DNA of 64,000 bases from Pseudomonas sp. Z8(2022). Lineage in GTDB: Bacteria > Pseudomonadota > Gammaproteobacteria > Pseudomonadales > Pseudomonadaceae. Below are positions 30,118 through 39,443 of the stretch, piece after piece. The stretch's first letter is position 1; every line of letters begins with the position of its first letter. The notes under the pieces are model-generated. The model did no database searches, had not been told where the DNA came from, and worked only from the letters and a program-made list of their open reading frames with translations. The DNA is taken from positions 1,054,001-1,118,000 of the forward strand of contig NZ_CP107549.1 of NCBI RefSeq assembly GCF_025837155.1, written 5' to 3'. The translations under genes were made by a program, and so were the position numbers.

Positions 30118-31788
30118 TCAGGCCGCTTGCGACTCGGCCTGGCTCAGGGCGCGATTCAGTGCACTGAACAGGGCACGGAAGCTGGCCGTGGTCAGGTTCT
30201 CGTCGATGCCGATGCCGTGCAGAGCGCGGCCGCCGTTGACGCGCAGCTCGATGTAGGCTGCAGCCTTGGCATTGGTACCGGCGCCGATGGCATGTTCGCT
30301 GTAATCCATGACCTCGATGGCAACCGGCAGGGCGGCGGCCAGCGCTTCCAGCGGGCCCTTGCCGATACCGCGCCAGTGATGGTTCTCACCGCCTTTGACG
30401 ACTTCCACGTCTACTGCGCTGGTACCGTTCTCTTCCTGCAGACGATGGCCTTTCAGGCTGTACGGGCTGTTTGCTTGCAGGTACTCGGTTTCGAGCAGCT
30501 TGTAAATTTGAGCGGCAGTCATCTCCAGACCGAGGCGGTCGGTTTCGCGCTGGACCACCTGGCTGAACTCGATCTGCATGCGGCGTGGCAGGCTGATGCC
30601 GTATTCCTGCTCGAGCAGGAAGGTGATGCCGCCCTTGCCGGACTGGCTGTTGACGCGGATCACCGCCTCGTAGTCGCGGCCGATGTCGGCCGGGTCGATC
30701 GGCAGGTACGGCACTTCCCAGATCGCGTCCGGCTTCTGCTGGGCGAAGCCCTTGCGGATGGCATCCTGGTGCGAGCCGGAGAACGCGGTGTGCACCAGAT
30801 CGCCAGCGTAGGGGTGGCGCGGGTGAACCGGAATCTGGTTGCAGTCTTCGACTACCTTGCGCACGGCATCGATGTCGGAGAAGTCCAGTTGTGGGTCGAC
30901 GCCCTGGGTGTAGAGGTTCAACGCCAAGGTCACCAGGCAGACGTTGCCGGTGCGCTCGCCGTTGCCGAACAGGCAACCTTCGACGCGATCGGCGCCGGCC
31001 ATGATGGCCAGTTCCGAAGCGGCGACGCCGGTGCCGCGGTCGTTATGGGTGTGCACGCTGATCAGCACGCTGTCGCGCTTGTTCACGTGGCGACCGAACC
31101 ATTCCACCTGGTCGGCATAGTTGTTCGGCGTGGCGCACTCGATGGTAGCCGGCAGGTTGAGGATCAGCGGGTTCGCCGGGGTCGGCTGGAACACGTCGAT
31201 CACTGCGTTGCACACCTCGACGGCGAAGTCGGTCTCGGTGCTGCTGAACACTTCGGGCGAGTACTCGAAGCCCCACTGGGTTTCCGGCGCGGCTTCGGCC
31301 AGGCGCTTGATGGTCCTGCCGGCGGCGACGGCAATGGCTTTGACGCCGGCCTTGTCCTGGTTGAAGACGATCTTGCGGAAGCTCGGCGCGCAGGCGTTGT
31401 AGTAGTGGACGATGGCACGCTTGGCGCCCTTGAGCGATTCGAAGGTGCGCTCGATGAGGTCGTCACGGGCCTGGGTCAGTACCTGGATGGTCACGTCATC
31501 CGGAATATGGCCGCCTTCGATCAATTCGCGGACGAAGTCGAAATCGGTTTGCGAAGCGGAGGGGAAGCCCACTTCGATTTCCTTCAGGCCTACGGCGACC
31601 AGGCACTTGAAGAAGCGCATCTTCTTCTCGGCATCCATCGGCTCGATCAGCGACTGGTTGCCGTCACGCAGGTCGGTGGACAGCCAGATCGGTGCCTTGT
31701 CGATGATCTTGTCCGGCCAGGTGCGATCCGGAATCTGAATCTGAGTGAAGGGGCGGTACTTCTTCGATGGGTCTTTGAGCATGGTCAT
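30118..31788 (-). CDS. leuA: 2-isopropylmalate synthase (type 2)
   Basis: First committed enzyme of leucine synthesis, joining acetyl-CoA and 2-oxoisovalerate. 556 residues, the long type-2 LeuA form. The N-terminal TIM barrel has the DRE-TIM motif LRDGNQ and the metal site HTHNDRG; the HxH motif appears as [10 protein letters not shown]. The C-terminal LeuA dimer/regulatory domain (about 430-550) binds leucine for feedback inhibition. Start at [13 protein letters not shown]; the ATG two codons later is also possible. Preceded by a leucine-rich leader ORF. Confidence 0.96.
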   Translation of the reverse strand: MTMLKDPSKKYRPFTQIQIPDRTWPDKIIDKAPIWLSTDLRDGNQSLIEPMDAEKKMRFFKCLVAVGLKEIEVGFPSASQTDFDFVRELIEGGHIPDDVTIQVLTQARDDLIERTFESLKGAKRAIVHYYNACAPSFRKIVFNQDKAGVKAIAVAAGRTIKRLAEAAPETQWGFEYSPEVFSSTETDFAVEVCNAVIDVFQPTPANPLILNLPATIECATPNNYADQVEWFGRHVNKRDSVLISVHTHNDRGTGVAASELAIMAGADRVEGCLFGNGERTGNVCLVTLALNLYTQGVDPQLDFSDIDAVRKVVEDCNQIPVHPRHPYAGDLVHTAFSGSHQDAIRKGFAQQKPDAIWEVPYLPIDPADIGRDYEAVIRVNSQSGKGGITFLLEQEYGISLPRRMQIEFSQVVQRETDRLGLEMTAAQIYKLLETEYLQANSPYSLKGHRLQEENGTSAVDVEVVKGGENHHWRGIGKGPLEALAAALPVAIEVMDYSEHAIGAGTNAKAAAYIELRVNGGRALHGIGIDENLTTASFRALFSALNRALSQAESQAA

Positions 31789-31806
31789 GGTGAAAATCCT
31801 AGAGTT

Positions 31807-31897
31807 CAGACGCCCTGGTCTGGAAGAACGAATCGGCAGTCGACGATGGCCGGATGGCCTCAGGAACTCAGCCCCGCAGTCGCGGGCTGACCAGGCG
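31807..31897 (-). promoter_or_regulatory. leuA: Leader RNA region with competing helices upstream of leuA
   Basis: On the reverse strand CGCCTGGTC (31897-31889, inside the leader ORF) is complementary to GACCAGGGCG (31820-31811) with one bulge. That downstream segment can instead form a local hairpin CAGAC-loop-GTCTG (31822-31807). A third hairpin (31889-31869) overlaps the leader stop. Mutually exclusive helices tied to leader translation are the hallmark of attenuation, but no T-rich intrinsic terminator is visible. Confidence 0.5.
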
Positions 31898-31945
31898 TAG
31901 GCAGCGATGTTGCCGGAGCAGGATGAGGGTGTGTGCGATGTTCAT
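31868..31945 (-). CDS. leuL: Putative leuA leader peptide
   Basis: A 25-codon ORF on the reverse strand, [20 protein letters not shown] followed by PRLRG. Six of 25 residues are leucine (positions 7, 9, 10, 16, 18, 23), read by CTC, CTG and CTA codons. AGGG lies 8 bases before the ATG. It ends about 80 bases before the leuA start. Together with the competing helices this looks like a translation-controlled leucine sensor. No function beyond being translated is implied for the peptide itself. Confidence 0.6.
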   Translation of the reverse strand: MNIAHTLILLRQHRCLRLVSPRLRG

Positions 31946-31964
31946 GCTGCTAACCCTATTGATC

Positions 31965-31993
31965 TTGATAAAGGCTGGCAAGCATTGCGTAAA
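31965..31993 (-). promoter_or_regulatory. leuA: Possible leuA promoter
   Basis: On the reverse strand TTTACG (31993-31988) and TATCAA (31970-31965) with a 17-bp spacer. An AT-rich stretch (about 32000-32075) lies upstream. Transcription would begin just before the leader-peptide ribosome site. The remainder of this 340-base gap up to 32132 shows only an inverted repeat at 32092-32113 (GAAGGCCGG / CCGGCCTTC), which may end the mscM transcript. Confidence 0.4.
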
Positions 31994-32132
31994 AATTGGT
32001 AGGAGCTATCGTTCACTGCATTTATGCGATGTTTAATAGCGGTTTTGGCTTTTTAATCGAATAAATATTGCGCGCGGGTTTTTGAAGGTCAGAAGGCCGG
32101 TATGCCGGCCTTCGCCTCAAGCTCACGCAGGA

Positions 32133-33377
32133 TTATACGACCAGGCTGGGACGCAGTTCGCGCATGTCCGCACCGCTCGGGTGCTGGAACACACGCAGGC
32201 CGAACTCGGGGAGGATGGCCAGCAGGTGATCGAAGATGTCCGACTGAATGCCCTCGTAGTCATTCCAGGCCACGGTATTGGTGAAACAGTAGATCTCCAG
32301 TGGCAGGCCGTCGGCGGTCGGGCTGAGCTGGCGCACCAGCAACGTCATGTTCTGGTGGATATTCGGATTGTGGCGCAGGTAGTGCTCGACGTAGGCGCGG
32401 AAACTGCCGATGTTGGTGATGCGCCGGGTGTTGACCGGCTCCTTGCCATGTTCGGCCAGTCTGGCATTCCAGTCCTGCAGCTCCTGATCCTTGCGGTCGA
32501 GGTACTCGTCGAGCAGCATGAAGCGGCGCAGGCGGGCGATTTCCTCGTCGCTGAGGAAGTGCACGCTGGTCTGATCCAGATACAGCGCACGCTTGATCCG
32601 GCGGCCGCCTGACTCCTGCATGCCGCGCCAGTTCTTGAACGGGTCGCTGATGAAGCGCTTGGTCGGAATGGTGGTGATGGTCTTGTCCCAGTTCTGCACC
32701 TTGACCGTATGCAGGGCGATGTCGATCACGTCGCCGTCGGCGTTGAGCTGGGGCATCTCGATCCAGTCGCCGACACGGATGATGTCGCTGGAGGAAATCT
32801 GCACGCTGGCCACCAGCGACAGCAGGGTGTCCTGGAAGATCAGCATCAGTACCGCGGCCATGGCCCCCAGGCCGGACAGCAGGATCAGCGGCGAACGATC
32901 AATCAGCGCAGCCACCATCAGGATTGCCGCAATGGCGAAGATGGCGATCTTGATCACCTGCAGGTAGCCCTTTATCGGCTTCAGGTGAGCGCTGGGGCGG
33001 CGCTGATAGAGGGTGTTGAGGATGTCCAGCAGGGCGCCGATGGCCAGTGCGATGGTCAGTACGATGAAGGCGCCGCAGACGTTCCGGGTTACTGTCACCA
33101 CAGCTTCAGGCATACCCGGTACCACGGCCACGCCGGAGGACAGCACCAGCGCCGGCACGATGTTGGACAGGCGCTTGATGATGCCGCTTTCCTTGATCTG
33201 GCCGTGACGCCCTAGAGCCGTTGCGCCGACGACGCGGTAGATGGCTCGTACCAGAATGCGCTTTACGATCCAGTTCGACAGCCAGGCAGCGATTATCAGC
33301 GCGAGCGTGGCGGTAAGCGTGAGCAGTTGTGGCTGTGTGTTCAGCCATTCCATCCAGTTGTTGAGCTCATTTGGCAT
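32133..33377 (-). CDS. Mechanosensitive ion channel family protein (YbdG/MscM type)
   Basis: 414 residues. About five membrane helices lie in residues 20-200 (for example TLALIIAAWLSNWIV and AAVLMLIFQDTLLSLVASVQI, the pore-lining helix), followed by the MscS beta-domain starting ISSSDIIRVGDWIEMP and a long cytosolic C-terminus. This matches YbdG-type MscM channels, which release solutes under hypo-osmotic stress with small conductance. ATG at 33375-33377 gives MPNELNNWMEWL; the frame upstream is non-family. Confidence 0.9.
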   Translation of the reverse strand: MPNELNNWMEWLNTQPQLLTLTATLALIIAAWLSNWIVKRILVRAIYRVVGATALGRHGQIKESGIIKRLSNIVPALVLSSGVAVVPGMPEAVVTVTRNVCGAFIVLTIALAIGALLDILNTLYQRRPSAHLKPIKGYLQVIKIAIFAIAAILMVAALIDRSPLILLSGLGAMAAVLMLIFQDTLLSLVASVQISSSDIIRVGDWIEMPQLNADGDVIDIALHTVKVQNWDKTITTIPTKRFISDPFKNWRGMQESGGRRIKRALYLDQTSVHFLSDEEIARLRRFMLLDEYLDRKDQELQDWNARLAEHGKEPVNTRRITNIGSFRAYVEHYLRHNPNIHQNMTLLVRQLSPTADGLPLEIYCFTNTVAWNDYEGIQSDIFDHLLAILPEFGLRVFQHPSGADMRELRPSLVV

Positions 33378-33496
33378 TTCCGACTCCGGAACAGGCAGGG
33401 GAAGGGCCGACCCTACAGGGCCGGCCATTTGGGCGCCGATACGCTAGCAAAGATACGCGCCCAACCCAAACGGCAACTGTTGCAGCGCGCATCCGT

Positions 33497-34339
33497 TCAG
33501 GGTTTGAACGCGCCGATGAAGATGGCCGGGTCGACCCGTGCATCGTTGAGGCTGACGTTCCAGTGCAGATGCGGGCCGGTGGCACGACCGGTGGCGCCGA
33601 CCTTGCCGACATGGCCGCCTCGGGCAATCTCGTCGCCGAGTTTCACGTCGATCTCCGAGAGGTGGCAGAACATGCTGATCAGCCCCTGGCCGTGATCGAG
33701 AAACACCGTCTTGCCGTTGAAGAAGTAGTCGCCGATCAGAATCACCTTGCCGGCCGCCGGCGCCTTGATCGATGTGCCGCGGTTGGCCGCGAAATCCAGC
33801 CCCGAGTGCGGGTTGCGTTCCTCACCGTTGAAGAACCGACGCAGGCCGAAGGGACTCGACAGTGGCCCGCTCACCGGTTTGTCGAACAGCAGATTGCTCG
33901 GCTGGCGCGCACTGAACTGCTGGTAGGCGCGGGTCTGTTCGGCCAGTTCGCGCTCGATGCGTTTCAGGTTGGCGGCGTTCGGCGTGACCTGCTGCTGATT
34001 CTTGATGGTGATGCGCTGCTCGGCGTAGTGCTTGGCGCCGACCTGGAAGGTCAGGCGGCCGTTGCCCTCGACCTCCACCTGCTGAGTACCGGGCTTGGCG
34101 CTGAGTGGAATGCCGATGATGGCGATCCAGCGCTGGCCGTCTTCATGCACGGTGAGCACCGGCTTGCCCTGGTAGCGCACCTTCGGTGCCTGCGCCGGGT
34201 TGCCCAGATCGACCACCGCCACGCCACCCGGTACCGGTTTGTTCAGCAGGCGGGTAATGAAACCTTCGGCGTGGGCGGGCAGGGCGAGAAGCAGGGCCAG
34301 CAGGCCGGTGAGCAGTTTCGTGCGGGTCAGGCTGTACAT
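33497..34339 (-). CDS. M23-family (LytM/lysostaphin-like) metallopeptidase
   Basis: 280 residues: a cleavable signal peptide (LLTGLLALLLALPAHA, cut about residue 24), an N-terminal beta-rich region, a short helical segment, then the M23 domain (about 165-275). Zinc ligands are visible in HSGLDFAANRG (H and D) and GPHLHW. Active members cut peptidoglycan cross-links; with intact ligands this one is probably active. ATG 34337-34339 lies 5 bp past the xseA stop, so it is in the lysR-xseA transcription unit. Confidence 0.9.
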   Translation of the reverse strand: MYSLTRTKLLTGLLALLLALPAHAEGFITRLLNKPVPGGVAVVDLGNPAQAPKVRYQGKPVLTVHEDGQRWIAIIGIPLSAKPGTQQVEVEGNGRLTFQVGAKHYAEQRITIKNQQQVTPNAANLKRIERELAEQTRAYQQFSARQPSNLLFDKPVSGPLSSPFGLRRFFNGEERNPHSGLDFAANRGTSIKAPAAGKVILIGDYFFNGKTVFLDHGQGLISMFCHLSEIDVKLGDEIARGGHVGKVGATGRATGPHLHWNVSLNDARVDPAIFIGAFKP

Positions 34340-34344
34340 CGGTC

Positions 34345-35724
34345 TCAATCCAGCAGCGACAGCGTCGCGGGTTGCATGTGGTTGTCTTCGACACGCACGT
34401 CCAGTTCGCCTTCGCTCAGGCGTGCCTTGAGGCGCTGGCCTGGCTGGGTCTGTGCGGCGCTGCGCACGGCTTGGCCGCGCTCGTCGAGGAGGATGCTGTA
34501 GCCACGGCCGAGGGTGGCCAGAGGGCTGACGATCTGCAGTTGCGCGGCCAGTGCAGCCAGTTGCTGGCGCTGGCTTCGCAGTTGAGCCTGCATGGCGCGC
34601 GGCAGGCGGGCGGCCAGGCCGTCCAGGCGCTGACGCAACAGGGCCAGGCCCCGCCCCGGATGTTGGGCGGCCAGGCGGGCGTCGATGCGGGCCAGGCGTT
34701 CGCGCTGATTGGTGAGCTGCTGGTTGAAGGCGCGGCGCAGGCGCATGTCCAGGTCGTCCAGGCGCTGGGCCTGCTGGCGCAGGCGCTCGCCGGGGTGGCG
34801 CAGACGCCGGCTGGTGCCTTCCAGGCGCAGGCGTTCGCGGGCCAGGCGGCCTTGCATGTGCAAGACCAGGCGGCGTTTCAGGTTGTGCAGGCGCTGCACC
34901 AGTTCGCTGCTGTCCGGAGCCAGCAGTTCGGCGGCGGCCGAGGGCGTCGGTGCGCGCACATCGGCGACGAAGTCGGCGATGGACACGTCCGTCTCGTGGC
35001 CCACGGCGCTGACGATGGGCGTGACGCAGGCGGCGACGGCGCGGGCCACGGCCTCCTCGTTGAAGCACCACAGGTCCTCCAGCGAGCCGCCGCCACGGGC
35101 CAGTATCAGCGCGTCGAAACCCTGCTCATCGGCGTGTTGCAGGGCACGGACGATCTGCACAGTGGCTTCGCGGCCCTGCACGGCGGTGGGGATCAGGTTC
35201 AGCTCTACCTGCGGCGCGCGGCGGCGGAACACGCTGATGATGTCGCGGATCACCGCGCCGGTGGGGGAGGTGACGATGCCGATGCGTTTCGGATGGGCGG
35301 GCAGGGTGATCTTGCGTTCGGTAGAGAACAGACCCTCGGCGCCGAGTTTCTCCTTCAACGCCTCGAAGGCCAGGCGCAGGGCACCGTCACCGGCCGGTTC
35401 GACCGCGTCGAGAATCAACTGGTAGTCGCCGCGGCCTTCGAACAGCGAGACCTTGCCGCGTACCTTCACCGCCAGGCCATCGCGCAGCGCCTGGCGCACG
35501 CGCGCGGCGTTCTGCCGGAATAGCGCGCAGCGTACCTGGGCCTGGCTGTCTTTCAGAGTGAAATAGATGTGGCCCGAGGCTGGGCGGGCGAGGTTGGAGA
35601 TCTCCCCCTCGACCCAGATGCCGGAAAACACGTCCTCCAGCAGCAGACGCGCGCGGTTGTTGAGCTGGCTGACGCTGAGCACTTCGCGGTCGAGGTTCAG
35701 GCGCTGGAATGGGTCTTTGATCAT
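34345..35724 (-). CDS. xseA: Exodeoxyribonuclease VII large subunit
   Basis: 459 residues. XseA with several XseB subunits degrades single-stranded DNA. An N-terminal OB-fold (about 15-110; VWVEGEISNL-type motif SGIWVEGEISNLARP), the catalytic domain with LARGGGSLEDLW and SAVGHETDVSIADFVADVRAPTP-like sequence, then a long coiled-coil rich in Arg, Leu and Gln (about 290-400) and a C-terminal segment. Its ATG overlaps the stop of the upstream lysR gene (ATGA). xseB is not in this window. Confidence 0.95.
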   Translation of the reverse strand: MIKDPFQRLNLDREVLSVSQLNNRARLLLEDVFSGIWVEGEISNLARPASGHIYFTLKDSQAQVRCALFRQNAARVRQALRDGLAVKVRGKVSLFEGRGDYQLILDAVEPAGDGALRLAFEALKEKLGAEGLFSTERKITLPAHPKRIGIVTSPTGAVIRDIISVFRRRAPQVELNLIPTAVQGREATVQIVRALQHADEQGFDALILARGGGSLEDLWCFNEEAVARAVAACVTPIVSAVGHETDVSIADFVADVRAPTPSAAAELLAPDSSELVQRLHNLKRRLVLHMQGRLARERLRLEGTSRRLRHPGERLRQQAQRLDDLDMRLRRAFNQQLTNQRERLARIDARLAAQHPGRGLALLRQRLDGLAARLPRAMQAQLRSQRQQLAALAAQLQIVSPLATLGRGYSILLDERGQAVRSAAQTQPGQRLKARLSEGELDVRVEDNHMQPATLSLLD

Positions 35725-36638
35725 GGGGCCGAATGATAAGCGGACTCGACGGCAGGTGCGACCGCATCATCGAGCAGGCGCCCCAGCAGCCAGGCGGCGA
35801 CCGGACGCAGCTGGCGCTGGCGCGACCAGACCGCATCGACCCGCAGCTGGCGCGGCCAGCCGGGCAGTTGCAACTCCTGCAGTTGCCCGCCGCCATGGTT
35901 GGCGACCAGCTCGCGCGGTAGTGCTGCCCAACCGAAACCGAGCGCGGCCATTTCCAGCAGCAACAGAAAGTCCGGCGCTGACCAGCATCGGCCGCCGCTG
36001 CCGGGCAGATCGTCGGACGGCATTTCACTGGTGGCCACGCTGGTCAGGCGCAGCACGCGCCAATTGGCCAGGTCATCGGTGCTGAGCGATTGCAGCTTCG
36101 CCAATGGATGCTGTCGCGCCACGAACAGGCCGAACTCGGCGTTGCCGGCAACGCTGGCGTGAGCGATATCGGGCGGGTAGGACGGCTGCGCAGCCAGCAG
36201 ACCCAGGTGCGCACGGCCCTGACTGACCAGGTCCAGCACATCGGCGTGCTCGGCGATCAGGCACTCGAACTCCAGATCGGGAAAGCGCTGGTCCAGTTCC
36301 ATCAGGCGCGCTTGGTATTGCTTGGGCTGATAGGCGTCCGACAGGGCCAGGGTCAACTTCGCTTCCTGGCCTCGAGCCAGACTGGCGGCATGGCGGGCGA
36401 GGCGGTCGCCGGCGGCCAGCACCTGCTCGGCGTGGGCCAGAAGGCTGCTGCCGGCTTCGGTCAGTTGCAGCCGGCGTGGGCCACGTTCGAACAGTTCCAC
36501 ACCAAGGTCGAGCTCCAGGCGTGCCACAGCTTCGCTGATGGTCGACTGGCTCTTGCCCAGGCGCCGCGCGGCAGCGCTGAGTGAGCCGCAACTGGCGGCC
36601 TGGGCGAACGCCTGGAGAGAATCGGTAGAGGGATTCAT
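35721..36638 (-). CDS. LysR-family transcriptional regulator
   Basis: 305 residues: winged helix-turn-helix (about 1-65; GSLSAAARRLGKSQSTISEA) and a periplasmic-binding-protein-like effector domain. It is divergent from a PACE-family efflux gene, the arrangement seen for AceR/AceI in Acinetobacter, so it probably controls that pump. A T-N11-A inverted repeat touches its start codon, suggesting autoregulation. Its stop codon overlaps the xseA ATG. ATG 36636-36638 gives MNPSTDSLQAFAQ; earlier codons are not family-like. Confidence 0.9.
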   Translation of the reverse strand: MNPSTDSLQAFAQAASCGSLSAAARRLGKSQSTISEAVARLELDLGVELFERGPRRLQLTEAGSSLLAHAEQVLAAGDRLARHAASLARGQEAKLTLALSDAYQPKQYQARLMELDQRFPDLEFECLIAEHADVLDLVSQGRAHLGLLAAQPSYPPDIAHASVAGNAEFGLFVARQHPLAKLQSLSTDDLANWRVLRLTSVATSEMPSDDLPGSGGRCWSAPDFLLLLEMAALGFGWAALPRELVANHGGGQLQELQLPGWPRQLRVDAVWSRQRQLRPVAAWLLGRLLDDAVAPAVESAYHSAP

Positions 36639-36653
36639 ATCGGTTTTTCCGAT
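36639..36653. promoter_or_regulatory. LysR-type T-N11-A operator
   Basis: ATCGG-TTTTT-CCGAT: a perfect 15-bp inverted repeat containing T-N11-A, the LysR-family binding pattern. It lies immediately upstream of the lysR start codon and 75 bp from the efflux gene. The rest of the 89-bp intergenic space holds a possible promoter for the efflux gene (TTGTTG 36664, GATCAT 36687, 17-bp spacer). Confidence 0.55.
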
Positions 36654-36727
36654 GGCAGCTGGTTTGTTGGCAGCCGTAAAGCCGATGATCATAGCGTCCA
36701 TCGCATTCCTTCACGAGGTTTCCTTCG

Positions 36728-37195
36728 ATGACTCAGTCCTTGCAGCGTTCCCTGTGGGAGCGGGCCGGCCATGCGCTGGCCTTCGAGTGCATTGCGATCG
36801 GTATCTGTGCGCCGACCCTGGCCTGGCTGATGGACAAGCCGTTGGGCCAGATGGGTGTGCTGACGCTGATGTTCGCCACCGTCGCCATGCTCTGGAACAT
36901 GCTGTTCAACTACCTGTTCGATCAGGCCCAGCGACGCATGGGCTTTCATCGCGGGCTCAAGGTCCGTCTGTACCACGCATTGCTGTTCGAGATCGGCCTG
37001 GTTCTGGTGCTGGTGCCACTGGCTGCATGGTGGCTGTCGATCAGCCTGTGGGCAGCGTTCTGGCTGGACATCGGCCTGATCCTGTTCTTCCTGCCTTATA
37101 CGGTGGTATTCAATTGGGGTTATGACGTCCTGCGGGCGCGCTGGGTGGCGCGCTCGCAGGCCTCAGTGGCCGATCAGGCGTGTCGCGAGGCTTGA
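36728..37195 (+). CDS. PACE-family multidrug/biocide efflux transporter (AceI-like)
   Basis: 155 residues with four membrane helices and two tandem bacterial transmembrane pair domains. Repeat 1 has RAGHALAFECIAIG and TLMFATVAMLWNMLFNYLFD; repeat 2 has RLYHALLFEIGLVL and LDIGLILFFLPYTVVFNWGYD. The matched HAL-FE and N-Y-FD / N-W-YD motifs are the PACE signature, including the intramembrane glutamate needed for proton coupling. Known members export chlorhexidine, acriflavine or short-chain polyamines. The natural substrate here is unknown. Confidence 0.9.
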   Translation: MTQSLQRSLWERAGHALAFECIAIGICAPTLAWLMDKPLGQMGVLTLMFATVAMLWNMLFNYLFDQAQRRMGFHRGLKVRLYHALLFEIGLVLVLVPLAAWWLSISLWAAFWLDIGLILFFLPYTVVFNWGYDVLRARWVARSQASVADQACREA

Positions 37196-37252
37196 TTTGC
37201 TGGCGACAGCGCCTAAGCTGCCGGCTCTTTTCATTGCTGCTGCCTGATCGCC

Positions 37253-37807
37253 ATGACTGCTCAACTGATTCTCGTCCCGCAGATATCCAGCCTGCCCGCC
37301 CATGAGGAAAAGGCGCGGTCCATGCTGCGCTGGCTGGCCAAGCGGGAAATCGTCGAAGCGCTGCCAACCACCTGTGGTCAGGGCGGTAACGGCATGGCTT
37401 ACGCCATCGGGCCGGGCGCGCGGCGCATCGCCCTGCGGCCCGAGTTGCTGCCTTATGGCCAGGTGCATAACGGTCTGGAAATCATCACCCACCGCTGCAT
37501 CTATATGCCCACGCGGGGCTTTCTGGAGGAGGCCGGTTGCCCTGAGTGCCGCAAGGAGGTGGGCGTACCCCTGTTCGACAGCCTTGAGGAATGGTGGCCC
37601 GGGGAAACCGACAACTTCACCTGCCCGGAATGCGGGCATGAAGATGACATCAATGGTTTCCTGTTCCTGCAGCCCTGCGGATTTTCCAACCTGGGCTTCA
37701 TCTTCAACGGGTGGGTGGAGGCCGGATTGCGTCCGGCGTTCGTCGAGGAGTTCGGCGAACGCCTGGGCTTTGCCCTGAGGCAGGTGCGGGTCGACGATCC
37801 GGCCTGA
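37253..37807 (+). CDS. Conserved zinc-ribbon-containing protein of unknown function
   Basis: 184 residues. Two CPEC motifs (C96/C99 and C124/C127) look like a split zinc ribbon. The N-terminal part is mixed alpha/beta, and there is a patterned aromatic/acidic region around EEWWPGETDNF. No signal peptide or membrane helix. No Walker motifs are present, so transporter-ATPase labels attached to such proteins are not supported. It is conserved next to guaB in Pseudomonas, as far as I recall. Function unknown. Confidence 0.8.
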   Translation: MTAQLILVPQISSLPAHEEKARSMLRWLAKREIVEALPTTCGQGGNGMAYAIGPGARRIALRPELLPYGQVHNGLEIITHRCIYMPTRGFLEEAGCPECRKEVGVPLFDSLEEWWPGETDNFTCPECGHEDDINGFLFLQPCGFSNLGFIFNGWVEAGLRPAFVEEFGERLGFALRQVRVDDPA

Positions 37808-37821
37808 AAAGCCGCGTTTGA

Positions 37822-39369
<1,548 letters not shown>

Positions 39370-39390
39370 TTCGCCGCAATATACGAATAA

Positions 39391-39412
39391 CGGGGCTGTT
39401 CGATCAGCCCCG
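39391..39412 (+). other. Hairpin between guaB and guaA
   Basis: CGGGGCTG and CAGCCCCG form an 8-bp stem with loop TTCGAT, followed by TGTCATTTG rather than a T run. Could act as a partial attenuator or a processing/stability element between the two cistrons; inference. Confidence 0.45.
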
Positions 39413-39443
39413 TGTCATTTGTGAATACCTACGAGAGACGGCC

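Noticed and set aside
30082..31890. A 602-codon frame antisense to leuA
   Set aside because: Shadow of LeuA; its sequence has no domain features and it would read through the leuA terminator.
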